A stretch of 59,651 nucleotides of DNA from Haloarcula argentinensis DSM 12282 (GTDB lineage Archaea; Halobacteriota; Halobacteria; Halobacteriales; Haloarculaceae). Below the pieces are notes generated by a model, which saw nothing but the letters and a program-made list of their open reading frames with translations, ran no database searches and had not been told where the DNA came from. Positions 42,280-50,015 of the stretch are shown here, piece after piece (within the stretch, counting starts at the first letter, position 1; every line of letters begins with the position of its first letter). The position numbers and the translations under genes were made by a program. Location: contig AOLX01000026.1 in the NCBI GenBank assembly GCA_000336895.1, positions 3,568 through 63,218 of the forward strand. Reading direction: 5' to 3'.

Positions 42280-42287
42280 TTTAAGTA
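42280..42287 (+). promoter_or_regulatory. TATA-like box of pth2
   Basis: TTTAAGTA lies 20-27 bases before the ATG at 42307, consistent with a leaderless transcript. It is just beyond the inverted-repeat element. Confidence 0.45.
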
Positions 42288-42306
42288 CGGGTGGCCATGT
42301 AATCAT

Positions 42307-42645
42307 ATGAAGCAGGCTATCGTCGCCCGGACCGACATCGGCATGGGCGAGGGCAAACTCGCCGCCCAGGTTGCCCACGCCTCATTGTCGGCCTACGAGG
42401 ACGCCGGCCCGAAACCCCGGAAAGCCTGGAAGGGCGCGGGGCAGAAGAAAGTCGTCCTGAAGGCCACCAGCGAGTCCGAGCTGTTCGAACTCGCGGACGT
42501 GGCCGAGCGCGAAGGCCTGCCGCATGCGGTCGTCCGGGATGCCGGCCACACACAGCTCGATCCGGGGACTGTTACGGCACTCGCCGTCGGCCCCGCCGAG
42601 GACGAGCTGGTGGACCGCGTCACCGGCGACCTGCCGCTGTTCTGA
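42307..42645 (+). CDS. pth2: Peptidyl-tRNA hydrolase, archaeal/eukaryotic type (Pth2)
   Basis: The 112-residue enzyme releases peptides from peptidyl-tRNA. It begins MKQAIVARTDIGMGEGKLAAQVAHAS, the Pth2 signature with the active-site GKLAAQVAHA helix. It continues with GQKKVVLKATSESELFEL near 49 and HAVVRDAGHTQLDPGTVTALAVGPA near 78-100, which carries the conserved DAGHTQ loop. Length is typical. The same frame runs upstream to 42235 without family similarity, so the ATG at 42307 is chosen. Confidence 0.95.
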   Translation: MKQAIVARTDIGMGEGKLAAQVAHASLSAYEDAGPKPRKAWKGAGQKKVVLKATSESELFELADVAEREGLPHAVVRDAGHTQLDPGTVTALAVGPAEDELVDRVTGDLPLF

Positions 42646-42666
42646 GGGCAGCGGCCCGCGATACGG

Positions 42667-42674
42667 TTATATAA
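42667..42674 (+). promoter_or_regulatory. TATA box of the psmAB operon
   Basis: TTATATAA lies 41-48 bases before the psmA ATG at 42715, predicting transcription from near 42698 and a leader of about 15 bases. Confidence 0.55.
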
Positions 42675-42714
42675 GAGCAACCCTAACCTCAGGTGAACAA
42701 CAACACGATACATT

Positions 42715-43449
42715 ATGCAAGGAAATGAACAACAGGCCTACGACCGCGGGATTACGATTTTCTCCCCGGACGGACGCCTCTATCAGGTCGAGTACGCACG
42801 AGAAGCCGTCAAGCGCGGAACCGCCAGCGTGGGGGTCCGCACCGAAGACGGCGTGGTCATCGCCGCCGACCGCCACGCCCGGTCGCCGCTCATCGAGCGC
42901 GACAGCATCGAGAAGATCCACGAGATCGACTCCCACGTCGGCGTCGCCAGCGCGGGTCACGTGGCCGACGCACGCCAGCTTATCGACGTGGCGCGCCGGC
43001 AGTCACAGGTCAACCGCCTGCGTTACGACGAGCCGGCCTCCGTCGAGTCGCTGACGAAGGAGATCACGGATTACATCCAGCAGTACACTCAGACGGGCGG
43101 CGCACGCCCGTTCGGCGTGGCACTGCTCGTCGCGGGTATCGAGGACGGCGAGCCGCGCCTCTTCGAGACGGACCCCTCGGGGACGCCCTACGAGTGGCAG
43201 GCCGTCGCCATCGGCGGCTCCCGCGAGGATATCCAGTCGTTCCTCGAAGAGGAGTACGCCGAGGGGATGGACCTCGAAGGCGGCATCGAACTCGCGCTCC
43301 GGGCGCTGGCCTCGGTCAACGAGGACGGTCTCGACGCGACCGGTGTCGACATCGCCACCATCGATGTGGAAAGCGAACAGTTCGAAAAGCTCGCCGAAGA
43401 GGACATCGCCGAGCGGCTCGAAGAGTTCGAACTCGGAGGTGAGGAATAA
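42715..43449 (+). CDS. psmA: Proteasome subunit alpha
   Basis: The 244-residue protein forms the outer heptameric gate rings of the 20S proteasome. It starts MQGNEQQAYDRGITIFSPDGRLYQVEYAREAV, the alpha-type N-terminal gate and helix. GTASVGVRTEDGVVIAADRHARSPL follows, and no propeptide or catalytic Thr is present. RPFGVALLVAGIEDGEPRLFETDPSG near 140 is typical. It is cotranscribed with psmB, whose ATG overlaps the TAA stop by one base. The acidic C-terminal tail docks to the assembly. Confidence 0.97.
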   Translation: MQGNEQQAYDRGITIFSPDGRLYQVEYAREAVKRGTASVGVRTEDGVVIAADRHARSPLIERDSIEKIHEIDSHVGVASAGHVADARQLIDVARRQSQVNRLRYDEPASVESLTKEITDYIQQYTQTGGARPFGVALLVAGIEDGEPRLFETDPSGTPYEWQAVAIGGSREDIQSFLEEEYAEGMDLEGGIELALRALASVNEDGLDATGVDIATIDVESEQFEKLAEEDIAERLEEFELGGEE

Positions 43450-44141
43450 TGTACGACCCTGAGAACCGACTGACTGACGCCTACCAACCCGAAGTCGGCA
43501 CACTGCCGAACGAGGACGGCGGCCGCGACGAGGAGAACGTCGTCAAGACCGGGACGACCACCGTCGGCCTCTCGACGGAGAACGGCGTCATCATTGCGAC
43601 GGACCGGCGTGCCTCTCTCGGTGGCCGCTTCGTCTCGAACAAGCAGGTCCAGAAGGTCGAGCAAATCCACCCAACGGCCGCGATGACGCTGGTCGGCAGC
43701 GTCGGCGGGGCACAGTCGTTCATCCGCTCGCTTCGCGCCGAAGCCGACCTCTATGAGGTCCGCCGCGACGAACCGCTCTCGATTCACGCGCTGGCGACGC
43801 TTGCGGGCAACTTCGCCCGCGGCGGCCCGTACTTCGCGATCAACCCCATCGTCGGCGGTGTCGACGAAGAGGGCAGCCACGTCTACAGCGTCGACCCAGC
43901 CGGTGGTGTGCTTGAAGACGACTACACCGTCACCGGCTCCGGGACGATGGTCGCGACGGGGACCATCGAAGGGCAGTACGACCCTGAGATGAGCCTCTCC
44001 GAGGCCCGTGACCTGGCGATCCGCGCGGTCAACGCCGCGGCCGAGCGTGACACCGGGTCGGGCAACGGTGTCGTGCTTGCTGAAATCACCGACGAGGGCG
44101 TCGAAATCGACGCTTTCGACGACTACGAGTCGGCCGAGTAA
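43449..44141 (+). CDS. psmB: Proteasome subunit beta
   Basis: This 230-residue proteolytic subunit of the 20S proteasome is made as a precursor. Cleavage between G35 and T36 in VVKTG|TTTVGLS would expose the catalytic N-terminal Thr. The propeptide of 35 residues is acidic. NGVIIATDRRASLGGRFVSNK near 50 supplies the conserved Asp and the Lys region. RGGPYFAINPIVGGVDEEGSHVYSVDPAGG near 118 is diagnostic. It follows psmA with a one-base overlap, giving equal expression of the two subunits. Confidence 0.97.
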   Translation: MYDPENRLTDAYQPEVGTLPNEDGGRDEENVVKTGTTTVGLSTENGVIIATDRRASLGGRFVSNKQVQKVEQIHPTAAMTLVGSVGGAQSFIRSLRAEADLYEVRRDEPLSIHALATLAGNFARGGPYFAINPIVGGVDEEGSHVYSVDPAGGVLEDDYTVTGSGTMVATGTIEGQYDPEMSLSEARDLAIRAVNAAAERDTGSGNGVVLAEITDEGVEIDAFDDYESAE

Positions 44142-44198
44142 CCCGGCTATCTCGGTCGTTTCTTTCTCTGCGGTCGGCTGTCCCCGACCAGTTGCTGC

Positions 44199-44594
44199 TC
44201 AGTCTCGTGGCACGACCCGCATCGGATAGTCCGACTGCCGCATGATATCTTGGGCGACGCTGCCGAAGATGAGCCGGTCGGTCTGGCTCCGCTTGCGGAC
44301 GCCGATAACGAGTTCGTCGGCATCGACCTCCTCTGCGATATCGAAGATATCCTCAGCCGGGCTGTTCCCCCGGATTATCTGATAGGTCTCGACGGACACT
44401 TGATCGCCCAGTCGGTCCGAGACGACGTTTACTGCGGCCTTCCCATCGGCGACCGCGTCCGGTGGTGTCCTGTCTCCACCCGGCTGTGAGTTGACTGCGT
44501 ACACACTGTCTTCCGGGTCGAGGACGCCTTCGAGGTACGAACACAGTGTCTGGCTGACTGTCTCGGAGTTCGTCGCGAGCACGAAGGTTTGCAT
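44199..44594 (-). CDS. Universal stress protein (UspA) family protein
   Basis: The 131-residue protein starts at the ATG at 44592-44594 (MQTFVLATNSETVSQTLCSYLE), with a TATA-like ATACTTAT 25-32 bases upstream. It has one Usp domain ending in DADELVIGVRKRSQTDRLIFGSVAQDIMRQSDYPMRVVP. The GS-containing loop corresponds to the ATP-binding G-2x-G-9x-G(S/T) region in shortened form. The role is stress response with unknown specifics. It follows the symporter cassette by 83 bases but has its own promoter. Confidence 0.88.
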   Translation of the reverse strand: MQTFVLATNSETVSQTLCSYLEGVLDPEDSVYAVNSQPGGDRTPPDAVADGKAAVNVVSDRLGDQVSVETYQIIRGNSPAEDIFDIAEEVDADELVIGVRKRSQTDRLIFGSVAQDIMRQSDYPMRVVPRD

Positions 44595-44618
44595 ACGAGA
44601 TGTCCGCCACCCATCATG

Positions 44619-44626
44619 ATAAGTAT
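44619..44626 (-). promoter_or_regulatory. TATA box of the universal stress protein gene
   Basis: On the minus strand this reads ATACTTAT, centred about 28 bases before the ATG at 44594, suggesting a leaderless mRNA separate from the upstream symporter transcript. Confidence 0.45.
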
Positions 44627-44677
44627 GTGTACTGTTACCGCGAACCACTTTCTGTCCAGGCTCTTCCAGCCGTCGGG

Positions 44678-44806
44678 CTACTCGGTCAGGACCAGCCAGC
44701 CGACGGCGAGAAAGACCCCGAGCACGAGCAGAATCGACCCCCAGGCAAGCGCCGCGAACGTCGCCGACCCGAGTGCAGCGAGAGGGGCGATGGCTGACGG
44801 CGTCAT
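44678..44806 (-). CDS. Small single-TM protein, probable symporter accessory subunit (42 aa)
   Basis: An ATG at 44804-44806 overlaps the stop of the upstream symporter gene (ATGA). The frame runs 42 codons to a TAG at 44678-44680. The product begins MTPSAIAPLAALGSATFA and contains one membrane helix (WGSILLVLGVFLAVGWLVL) with a short tail LTE. Small accessory proteins of this kind are known next to solute:sodium symporter genes in bacteria and archaea. The tight coupling supports a role in assembly or activity of that transporter. It is too short for standard ORF cutoffs. Confidence 0.7.
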   Translation of the reverse strand: MTPSAIAPLAALGSATFAALAWGSILLVLGVFLAVGWLVLTE

Positions 44807-46311
44807 TGCTCTTCCCCCCCATCAGCCACCGGGTCGTCAAGCGCGCGGACCTCTCGGCCGAGGCTGTCGAGGTCGGCGTCGGCCCCACCGAGAACGGTCG
44901 CCGCGACGGTGAGAGCGGCCGAGACGAGCGTCGCGCCGGCGAAGGCAATGAGGAACGACGGCGCTGGCAACAGACTCCCGACGCCTGGCACGGCGGCGAC
45001 GAGCCCACGCAGCGACGGGAAGTAGGCGAACCCGACGAGCAGCCCCGCAATGCCCGAGACTACCGCGCCCGGACCGGTGAGTCGCTCAGTGTAGAGACCG
45101 GCGAGGAAGGGAACGAAGACGCCGGCGGCAAGCAGGTCGGCAGTCAGGAACAACTGGAGGACGCTGTACCCCTGCGCGCCGATGAACATCGCGGCGAGCG
45201 CGACAGCGACTGTCAGCCCACGGCCGCCGAGCCACAGGGTCCGCTGGTCGGGGTCGTCGAGCAGTCGCGCGAGGTCGGCGGTGACGACGCTGGCAATAGC
45301 GTTGAACATGGTATCGGCCGAACTCATCACCAGCAACACAGCGAGGACGACGATGGCGAGGGTCACCCACGTCGGGAACGCCTCCGCCACCACGAGGAAG
45401 AAGGCGATGCTGGCGGAGCCGGACTCAGTGAGGCCCAGCCCCGCGGCGGCGATACCGAACAGACCGGCGAGCAGGAGCATCGGGACAACGACGACGGCGG
45501 CGATGCCCAGTCCGCGACGGAGAGCGCCCTCCCCGTCGGCGGCGTACACCCGCTGCCAGACGCCCTGGTTCAGCATATTCGCGCCCAGAAGCGCGAAGGC
45601 CACGTACAGCCCGAACTGCAGGCCGGGACCGAACGTCGGGTCGAGCAGTGTCGGGTCCGCCGACACCACCGTCGCGTGGAACTCGCTCGTGCCACCAAGT
45701 GAGAGGAGTGCGCCGCCGAAGCCGACGGCTAGCAGTGGGAGGATGACCAGTGTCTGGACGGTGTCGGTGACGATGCTGGCAAGTAGGCCGCCGTAGGTCG
45801 TGTAGACGAGGACGAAGCCGCCGATGAGCAGCGAGGTCTGCCAGAGGGGCACGTCCGCGACGAGCGCGAGCGCGCCGGCGATGCCAGTCATCTCCGCGGC
45901 GAGGAAGATGAACATGTAGAACACTGAGACTAGCAGGACGAGCAGGTACATCCCGGAGCCAAACCGGGCGTAGGCAAATTCCGTCAGCGAGTGGCCGGCG
46001 GGCATCACCTCGCGGATGCGAGCGCCGACCGGGATAAAGAGGACGAGCGGAATCGCGCTGCCGATGGCGTAGCCCAGCACGGCAGGGAGTCCGCCGAACG
46101 CGGCCCCGGCCTCGGCCGGACTCAGCAGAATCCAGACGCCCATCATCGACGCGATGACCGTCGCAGCGAGGGTTCCGCTGCCGGCTGAGTCGCGGGCCGA
46201 GATGTACGTCTCCACCGAGTCGATGCGGCCGCGTGCGGCGAAGAGGCCAATGCCGGTGAACACGAGGACGGTCGCCGCGGTCAAACCGAGGACCACAGCC
46301 GAAGAAGCCAT
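44803..46311 (-). CDS. Solute:sodium symporter (SSS family), likely thiamine-precursor uptake
   Basis: The 502-residue protein has about 13 membrane helices of the LeuT-like SSS fold. These begin VVLGLTAATVLVFTGIGLFAARGR, with the RDSAGSGTLAATVIASMMGVWILLSPAEAGAAF segment near 42-72 and GHSLTEFAYARFGS near 105. The C terminus is an acidic tail. It imports a small solute with Na+. Substrate is inferred from position: it directly follows two tenA genes with no gap and precedes a coupled small membrane protein gene, so a pyrimidine or thiamine breakdown product is likely. Confidence 0.88.
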   Translation of the reverse strand: MASSAVVLGLTAATVLVFTGIGLFAARGRIDSVETYISARDSAGSGTLAATVIASMMGVWILLSPAEAGAAFGGLPAVLGYAIGSAIPLVLFIPVGARIREVMPAGHSLTEFAYARFGSGMYLLVLLVSVFYMFIFLAAEMTGIAGALALVADVPLWQTSLLIGGFVLVYTTYGGLLASIVTDTVQTLVILPLLAVGFGGALLSLGGTSEFHATVVSADPTLLDPTFGPGLQFGLYVAFALLGANMLNQGVWQRVYAADGEGALRRGLGIAAVVVVPMLLLAGLFGIAAAGLGLTESGSASIAFFLVVAEAFPTWVTLAIVVLAVLLVMSSADTMFNAIASVVTADLARLLDDPDQRTLWLGGRGLTVAVALAAMFIGAQGYSVLQLFLTADLLAAGVFVPFLAGLYTERLTGPGAVVSGIAGLLVGFAYFPSLRGLVAAVPGVGSLLPAPSFLIAFAGATLVSAALTVAATVLGGADADLDSLGREVRALDDPVADGGEEQ

Positions 46312-47079
46312 CTACGGGCTCACCTCGTGGTCGGCCGTCGCAGCGGTTTCCCCGTAGGCCGTCTCGAAGAACTGTCGTTCGAGCGTGACCGTGCGGTCGA
46401 ACAGCGACGCGACGCGGGCTTCCTGGCGGGGCGAAAGCGTCGGTCCGACGGCGTCGAGTTCGCCCCGGAGCCAGTCGACGAACGCGACGAAGGAGTCGAC
46501 GGCGTGGAGGTCCACCCACTCGGCGAAGTAGAACGGCAGGCCCATCCCCGCGCTGGGAAGGCCATCGCTGTCCGGGTCGCCGTGGGCCGCGGCAGCCGCC
46601 GTCGCCCACGACTCGTATATCCACTCTGCCGGGACGAGGACGGCCAGTGTTTCGGCATACCCGCCCTCTCGGGCGGCACGACCCAGCAGGTCGATGAACG
46701 CCGCCGTCGCGTCCGTTGGCTCGGGGTCTTGCCAGCGTGAATCTTCGACGCCGAGTGCGGCAAAGGAGCGCTCGAAGTAGTCGTCTTCCTCGTCGGTCAC
46801 GGTATCGAGGAACTCCACAAGCTGCCGCTTGGCGGCCATGTCCGGGGCCTGTCCGACCGCGTGGCCGAACGTGCCAACGAGTTCGTCGACGAACGCGTAG
46901 TCCTGTACCAGATACTCGGCGAACGCGTCTTCGTCGAGCGTGCTGGTCCCGAGTTCCTCGACAAATCGGTGTTCGACAGCGGCGTCCCAGTCCGGCTGAC
47001 TCTGCTCCCGGAGCCAGTCGGTGAATCGGGGTTCGTCGGTTCGCTCGGCGTACGCAGAGTATGTTTCGGCCGTCGTCAT
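46312..47079 (-). CDS. TenA family protein, TenA-E type (no active-site Cys)
   Basis: From the ATG at 47077-47079 the protein has 255 residues in an all-helical TenA/thiaminase II fold, with AEYLVQDYAFVDELVGTFGHAVG near residue 58. The region aligning with the catalytic 'YPC' of classic TenA reads VLVPAEWIYESWA near 150, so the Cys is missing and a Glu follows. This defines TenA-E enzymes, thought to process formylated aminopyrimidines in thiamine salvage. The C-terminal helix has RQFFETAYGE. It overlaps the upstream tenA by 4 bases (ATGA) and abuts the symporter gene. Confidence 0.85.
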   Translation of the reverse strand: MTTAETYSAYAERTDEPRFTDWLREQSQPDWDAAVEHRFVEELGTSTLDEDAFAEYLVQDYAFVDELVGTFGHAVGQAPDMAAKRQLVEFLDTVTDEEDDYFERSFAALGVEDSRWQDPEPTDATAAFIDLLGRAAREGGYAETLAVLVPAEWIYESWATAAAAAHGDPDSDGLPSAGMGLPFYFAEWVDLHAVDSFVAFVDWLRGELDAVGPTLSPRQEARVASLFDRTVTLERQFFETAYGETAATADHEVSP

Positions 47080-47735
47080 AGCTCCCACCCCTCCTGCGTG
47101 TAGGCCATCTCCCAGAACCGGTGTTCGAGTTTCGCGCTCGTGCGGAACGCGACTTCCATGGCGTCGTGTTGGCCGGGGTAGCGCTCGCCACAGCGGTCGA
47201 CGTACGCCCGACACCAGCCCGTCGCCTCCCGGAAGTCGTCGCTGGTGTACATCTCGATGAACGGCGTGTACCGGTGTTCGCCGTCGGCCAGGTCAGCCAT
47301 GTGTTCGGCCACGTCGAGGTAGCCCTGCATACAGGGGTACAGCGCGGCGGCGATTTCCGCCTCGTGCCCCTCGTAGGCCGTCCGAACGAGGAAGTTCGTG
47401 TACGACAGACACGTCGGGGCCTTCTCGGTCGACTCCAGCTCACGCCGAGAGATGCCGTAGTCCGATGCGAACTCCCGATGCAGGTCCATCTCGGTGTCGA
47501 GCACCTGGTGGGCGACCCCGAGCAGGTGCGTCATCGTCGACTCGTCGCCGGCCGTCGCCCCAGCGAGCGCGAACAACCGTGCGTAGTCTTGCAGGTATCG
47601 GTAGTCCTGTTTCACCCAGTGTTTGAATGCCGCCTCGTCGAGCGTCCCGTCGGCCAGTTCGCGAACGAACGGGTGGTCCTTCTGTGCGTCCCAGATGTCC
47701 TCACCGATGTCGAGCAGGTGGTCGCTGAATGCCAT
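47076..47735 (-). CDS. tenA: Aminopyrimidine aminohydrolase / thiaminase II (TenA-C)
   Basis: From the ATG at 47733-47735 the protein has 219 residues. Cys135, in AALYPCMQGYLDVAEH, sits at the catalytic Cys position of Bacillus TenA. Supporting residues are FKHWVKQDYRYLQDYARLFA near 38-57 and a C-terminal KLEHRFWEMAYTQEGWEL with the conserved Glu. It hydrolyses aminopyrimidines from degraded thiamine to HMP. It is the first gene of a four-gene coupled cassette (tenA-C, tenA-E, symporter, small protein). Its promoter carries an inverted repeat over the TATA box. Confidence 0.93.
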   Translation of the reverse strand: MAFSDHLLDIGEDIWDAQKDHPFVRELADGTLDEAAFKHWVKQDYRYLQDYARLFALAGATAGDESTMTHLLGVAHQVLDTEMDLHREFASDYGISRRELESTEKAPTCLSYTNFLVRTAYEGHEAEIAAALYPCMQGYLDVAEHMADLADGEHRYTPFIEMYTSDDFREATGWCRAYVDRCGERYPGQHDAMEVAFRTSAKLEHRFWEMAYTQEGWEL

Positions 47736-47762
47736 TGGTAGCCAATACAACAAACTCCGACG

Positions 47763-47783
47763 TATTATATCCTGCTAATATAA
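47763..47783. promoter_or_regulatory. tenA TATA box overlapped by an inverted repeat
   Basis: On the minus strand ATATAATA (47763-47770) is 28-35 bases before the tenA ATG. TTATAT at 47765-47770 and ATATAA at 47778-47783 form an inverted repeat with a 7-base spacer. That makes it a candidate operator in the roughly 200-base gap shared with the divergent ThiN regulator gene. Confidence 0.45.
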
Positions 47784-47938
47784 CCAAGTTGTACTCGCTG
47801 GAGAGAACGATGCGCACAGCCAACTGCAGGGCTTGGATGTCTCGGGGCCGTTCTGGCTGCTTGCACCCACAGTGGCGTAGTCGACCGACAGCGTTCGTAG
47901 TCCCAACTGCTAAACGAACTACGCACTCACTTCCGGTA

Positions 47939-48862
47939 ATGACACTGCAGTTACCGAGTGAGATCGTGGTCGAGCGATTTCTCCCGACGGCTCGAGCGAT
48001 GCTCGCCACGAGGCTCGACGAGGAGGGCTGGACCCAGCAGGAGATCGCCGACCAGCTCGGCGTGACACAGGCCGCAGTGAGCAAATACGGCAGCGGTTCG
48101 GTCACCATCGAGGAGCGGTTCCGGGAGGATACCCGGATGCAACAGACCATCGAGCGCATCGCCGATGGGCTGGCCGCGGGCGAGATGGACGAGTTCGCGG
48201 TGCTGGGCGAACTGCTCGCTCTGGTGCGGGAGTTCGAGGACCGCGGTCCCATCTGTGCGGTCCACGAGGAGGAGATGCCGGCCCTCCAAGGGATGGGTTG
48301 TGACCTATGTGTTCGAGGGACAGACACCGCAGTCCAGACGGAACGGGCCGTGTTGTCGTCGGTCCGGCGAGCCACACGACTGCTGGCGGACAGCGCTGTC
48401 GTCGTCGACGCCATCCCGAACGTGGGGATGAACGTCGGCATGGCGCTGCCGGACGCTGAAGACGCACTCGACGTGGCGGCGGTCCCCGGCCGGATTCACG
48501 ACCTGCGAGGGCGGGTCAACGTCCCATCGAACCCCGAGTTCGGCGCGTCAGAACACGTCGCGGGGACGATACTGGCCGCGATGGCGGTCGACCCCTTGTG
48601 TCGAGCGGCGCTCAATATGACGACCGATGAAGCGTTCCTCGATGCCGCCCGGAGACGGGGTATCGAGCCGCTGGAGTTCGACGCCGGCTACGAGGATCGG
48701 GACAAACGGCTCGAAGCCACTTTCCGCGAACGCGGCGATGTCCCACGTGTTATCTACCACGGCGGCGCGTTCGGCATCGAGCCGATAACCTACGTTTTCG
48801 GTGAGTCAGCGGTCGAAGCTGCTGAGCTCATGATCGAACTCCTCGACGCTGCTGACACCTGA
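47939..48862 (+). CDS. HTH-ThiN transcriptional regulator (ThiR-like) with zinc site
   Basis: The 307-residue protein starts at the ATG at 47939 (MTLQLPSEIVVERFLPTARA). It has an XRE helix-turn-helix at about 31-53 (WTQQEIADQLGVTQAAVSKY). A C106-x2-H109 and C121-x2-C124 quartet likely binds zinc, and a ThiN domain spans about 135-307 with IPNVGMNVGMALPDA, DVAAVPGRIHDLRGRVNVP and YHGGAFGIEPITYVFG. It is a paralogue of the gene at 39166. Being divergent from the tenA cassette, it is the better candidate for the thiamine-phosphate-responsive repressor of this locus. Confidence 0.88.
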   Translation: MTLQLPSEIVVERFLPTARAMLATRLDEEGWTQQEIADQLGVTQAAVSKYGSGSVTIEERFREDTRMQQTIERIADGLAAGEMDEFAVLGELLALVREFEDRGPICAVHEEEMPALQGMGCDLCVRGTDTAVQTERAVLSSVRRATRLLADSAVVVDAIPNVGMNVGMALPDAEDALDVAAVPGRIHDLRGRVNVPSNPEFGASEHVAGTILAAMAVDPLCRAALNMTTDEAFLDAARRRGIEPLEFDAGYEDRDKRLEATFRERGDVPRVIYHGGAFGIEPITYVFGESAVEAAELMIELLDAADT

Positions 48863-48884
48863 GCGGTCTCGTTCGCCGACCCCA

Positions 48885-49856
48885 TCAGAACCAGCCGGTT
48901 TCGGGGTCGATGGGATTCTCGGGCGCCTCGCCGCGCAGTACCCGGATGACGTCTTCGGTCACGGTTTGGGTCAGTTCGACCCGGGACGCCTCAGAGTACC
49001 ACGCGACGTGGGGGGTACAGACGACGCTGTCGAGGTCGTGCAGCGGCGAGTCGCCGGGCGGTTCCGCCTCGCGAACGTCCAGTCCGGCCCCGCCGAGATC
49101 ACTGCTGACGAGTGCGTCGTACAGCGCTGTCTCGTCGACGAGCCCGCCCCTGGCCGTGTTCACGAGCAGCGCGTCGTCGTGCATCTGGTCGAGCGCGTCC
49201 GCGTCGATCATTCCCCGAGTCTCGTCGGTTAGGGGGGCGTGCAGCGAGACGATATCGGAATCGCTCAACAGCGTCTCGAAGGTGACCGACTCGACGTCGA
49301 GGTCCCCCATCCGGTACTCGGGCGCGTACGGGTCGTATGCGATGACATCAACGTCGAACCCCCGGAGCTTCGCGGCGAACCGGCTGGCGAGCTTGCCGAA
49401 GGCGACGAGACCGACGGTACTGCCGGCGAGGCGACGGATCGGCTGTCCGACAGCCCACTCCCACTCGCCGCGCTTGACCGAGCGGTCGAACGTGGGTATC
49501 TTCCGCAGGCAAGCGAGCACGAGCGCGAACGTGTGGGTCGACACCTCCTCCACAGAGTACTCCGGGACGTTGACGACCGTCACACCGGCCTCGACCGCTG
49601 CCTGCACGTCGATGTTGTCCACGCCGATGCCGGCCCGGCCCACCACTTTGAGCGAGTCGGCGGCGTCGATGACTTCGGCCGTGACCTGCGTGCCGGCGTC
49701 GACGATTACCGCGTCAACGTCTTTCACTGCGCGTGCGACGGCCGCCGGCTCTTTCGACGCTATCGTTTCGACGGTCGCGTCAACCGCGTCCAGCACCGCC
49801 GCCCGTGTCTCCCCGTCGATCACTTTAGTGTCAGAGACGACGACTTTGTATGACAT
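48885..49856 (-). CDS. D-2-hydroxyacid dehydrogenase, CtBP-like
   Basis: The 323-residue NAD-dependent dehydrogenase has the two-domain fold. An N-terminal catalytic part has VVGRAGIGVDNIDVQAAVEAG near residue 72 and NVPEYSVEEVSTHTFALVLACLRK near 95. The Rossmann domain begins GSTVGLVAFGKLASRFA near 147, where the usual GxGxxG appears as GLVAFGKLA. Catalytic Arg lies in NTARGGLVDE near 238, Glu near 267 (VREAEP), and His in CTPHVAWYSEAS near 288. It resembles the C-terminal-binding-protein group. The substrate is an unknown 2-keto acid. It stands alone. Confidence 0.88.
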   Translation of the reverse strand: MSYKVVVSDTKVIDGETRAAVLDAVDATVETIASKEPAAVARAVKDVDAVIVDAGTQVTAEVIDAADSLKVVGRAGIGVDNIDVQAAVEAGVTVVNVPEYSVEEVSTHTFALVLACLRKIPTFDRSVKRGEWEWAVGQPIRRLAGSTVGLVAFGKLASRFAAKLRGFDVDVIAYDPYAPEYRMGDLDVESVTFETLLSDSDIVSLHAPLTDETRGMIDADALDQMHDDALLVNTARGGLVDETALYDALVSSDLGGAGLDVREAEPPGDSPLHDLDSVVCTPHVAWYSEASRVELTQTVTEDVIRVLRGEAPENPIDPETGWF

Positions 49857-50000
49857 ACGCTGGCTTGCCTCGGGCCCGAAATAAAATCATCCGTCAGGGT
49901 CGGTGCAGTCATCGGAACCGCGTCACAGGACCGTGGCTGTGTAACGGTGACCGGCACAGAACTGACAAAATAATAGCAAACTTTTATGATATATTCGCGA

Positions 50001-50007
50001 GGAGGTG
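50001..50007 (+). promoter_or_regulatory. Consensus ribosome binding site
   Basis: GGAGGTG is a full match to the archaeal anti-Shine-Dalgarno, 8 bases before the ATG at 50016. It fixes the start against an upstream in-frame ATG at 49986. Such a site is unusual among the mostly leaderless genes here. Confidence 0.75.
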
Positions 50008-50015
50008 GCAACAGT

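Noticed and set aside
41953..42378. A 141-codon minus-strand frame over the gap before pth2
   Set aside because: It runs through pth2 and the inverted-repeat element, its composition is not haloarchaeal-acidic, and no family pattern is visible.
45425..47443. 672-codon minus-strand frame spanning the symporter and both tenA genes
   Set aside because: Arg/Pro-rich translation typical of an out-of-frame read through GC-rich genes; the other frames give clear TenA and SSS proteins.
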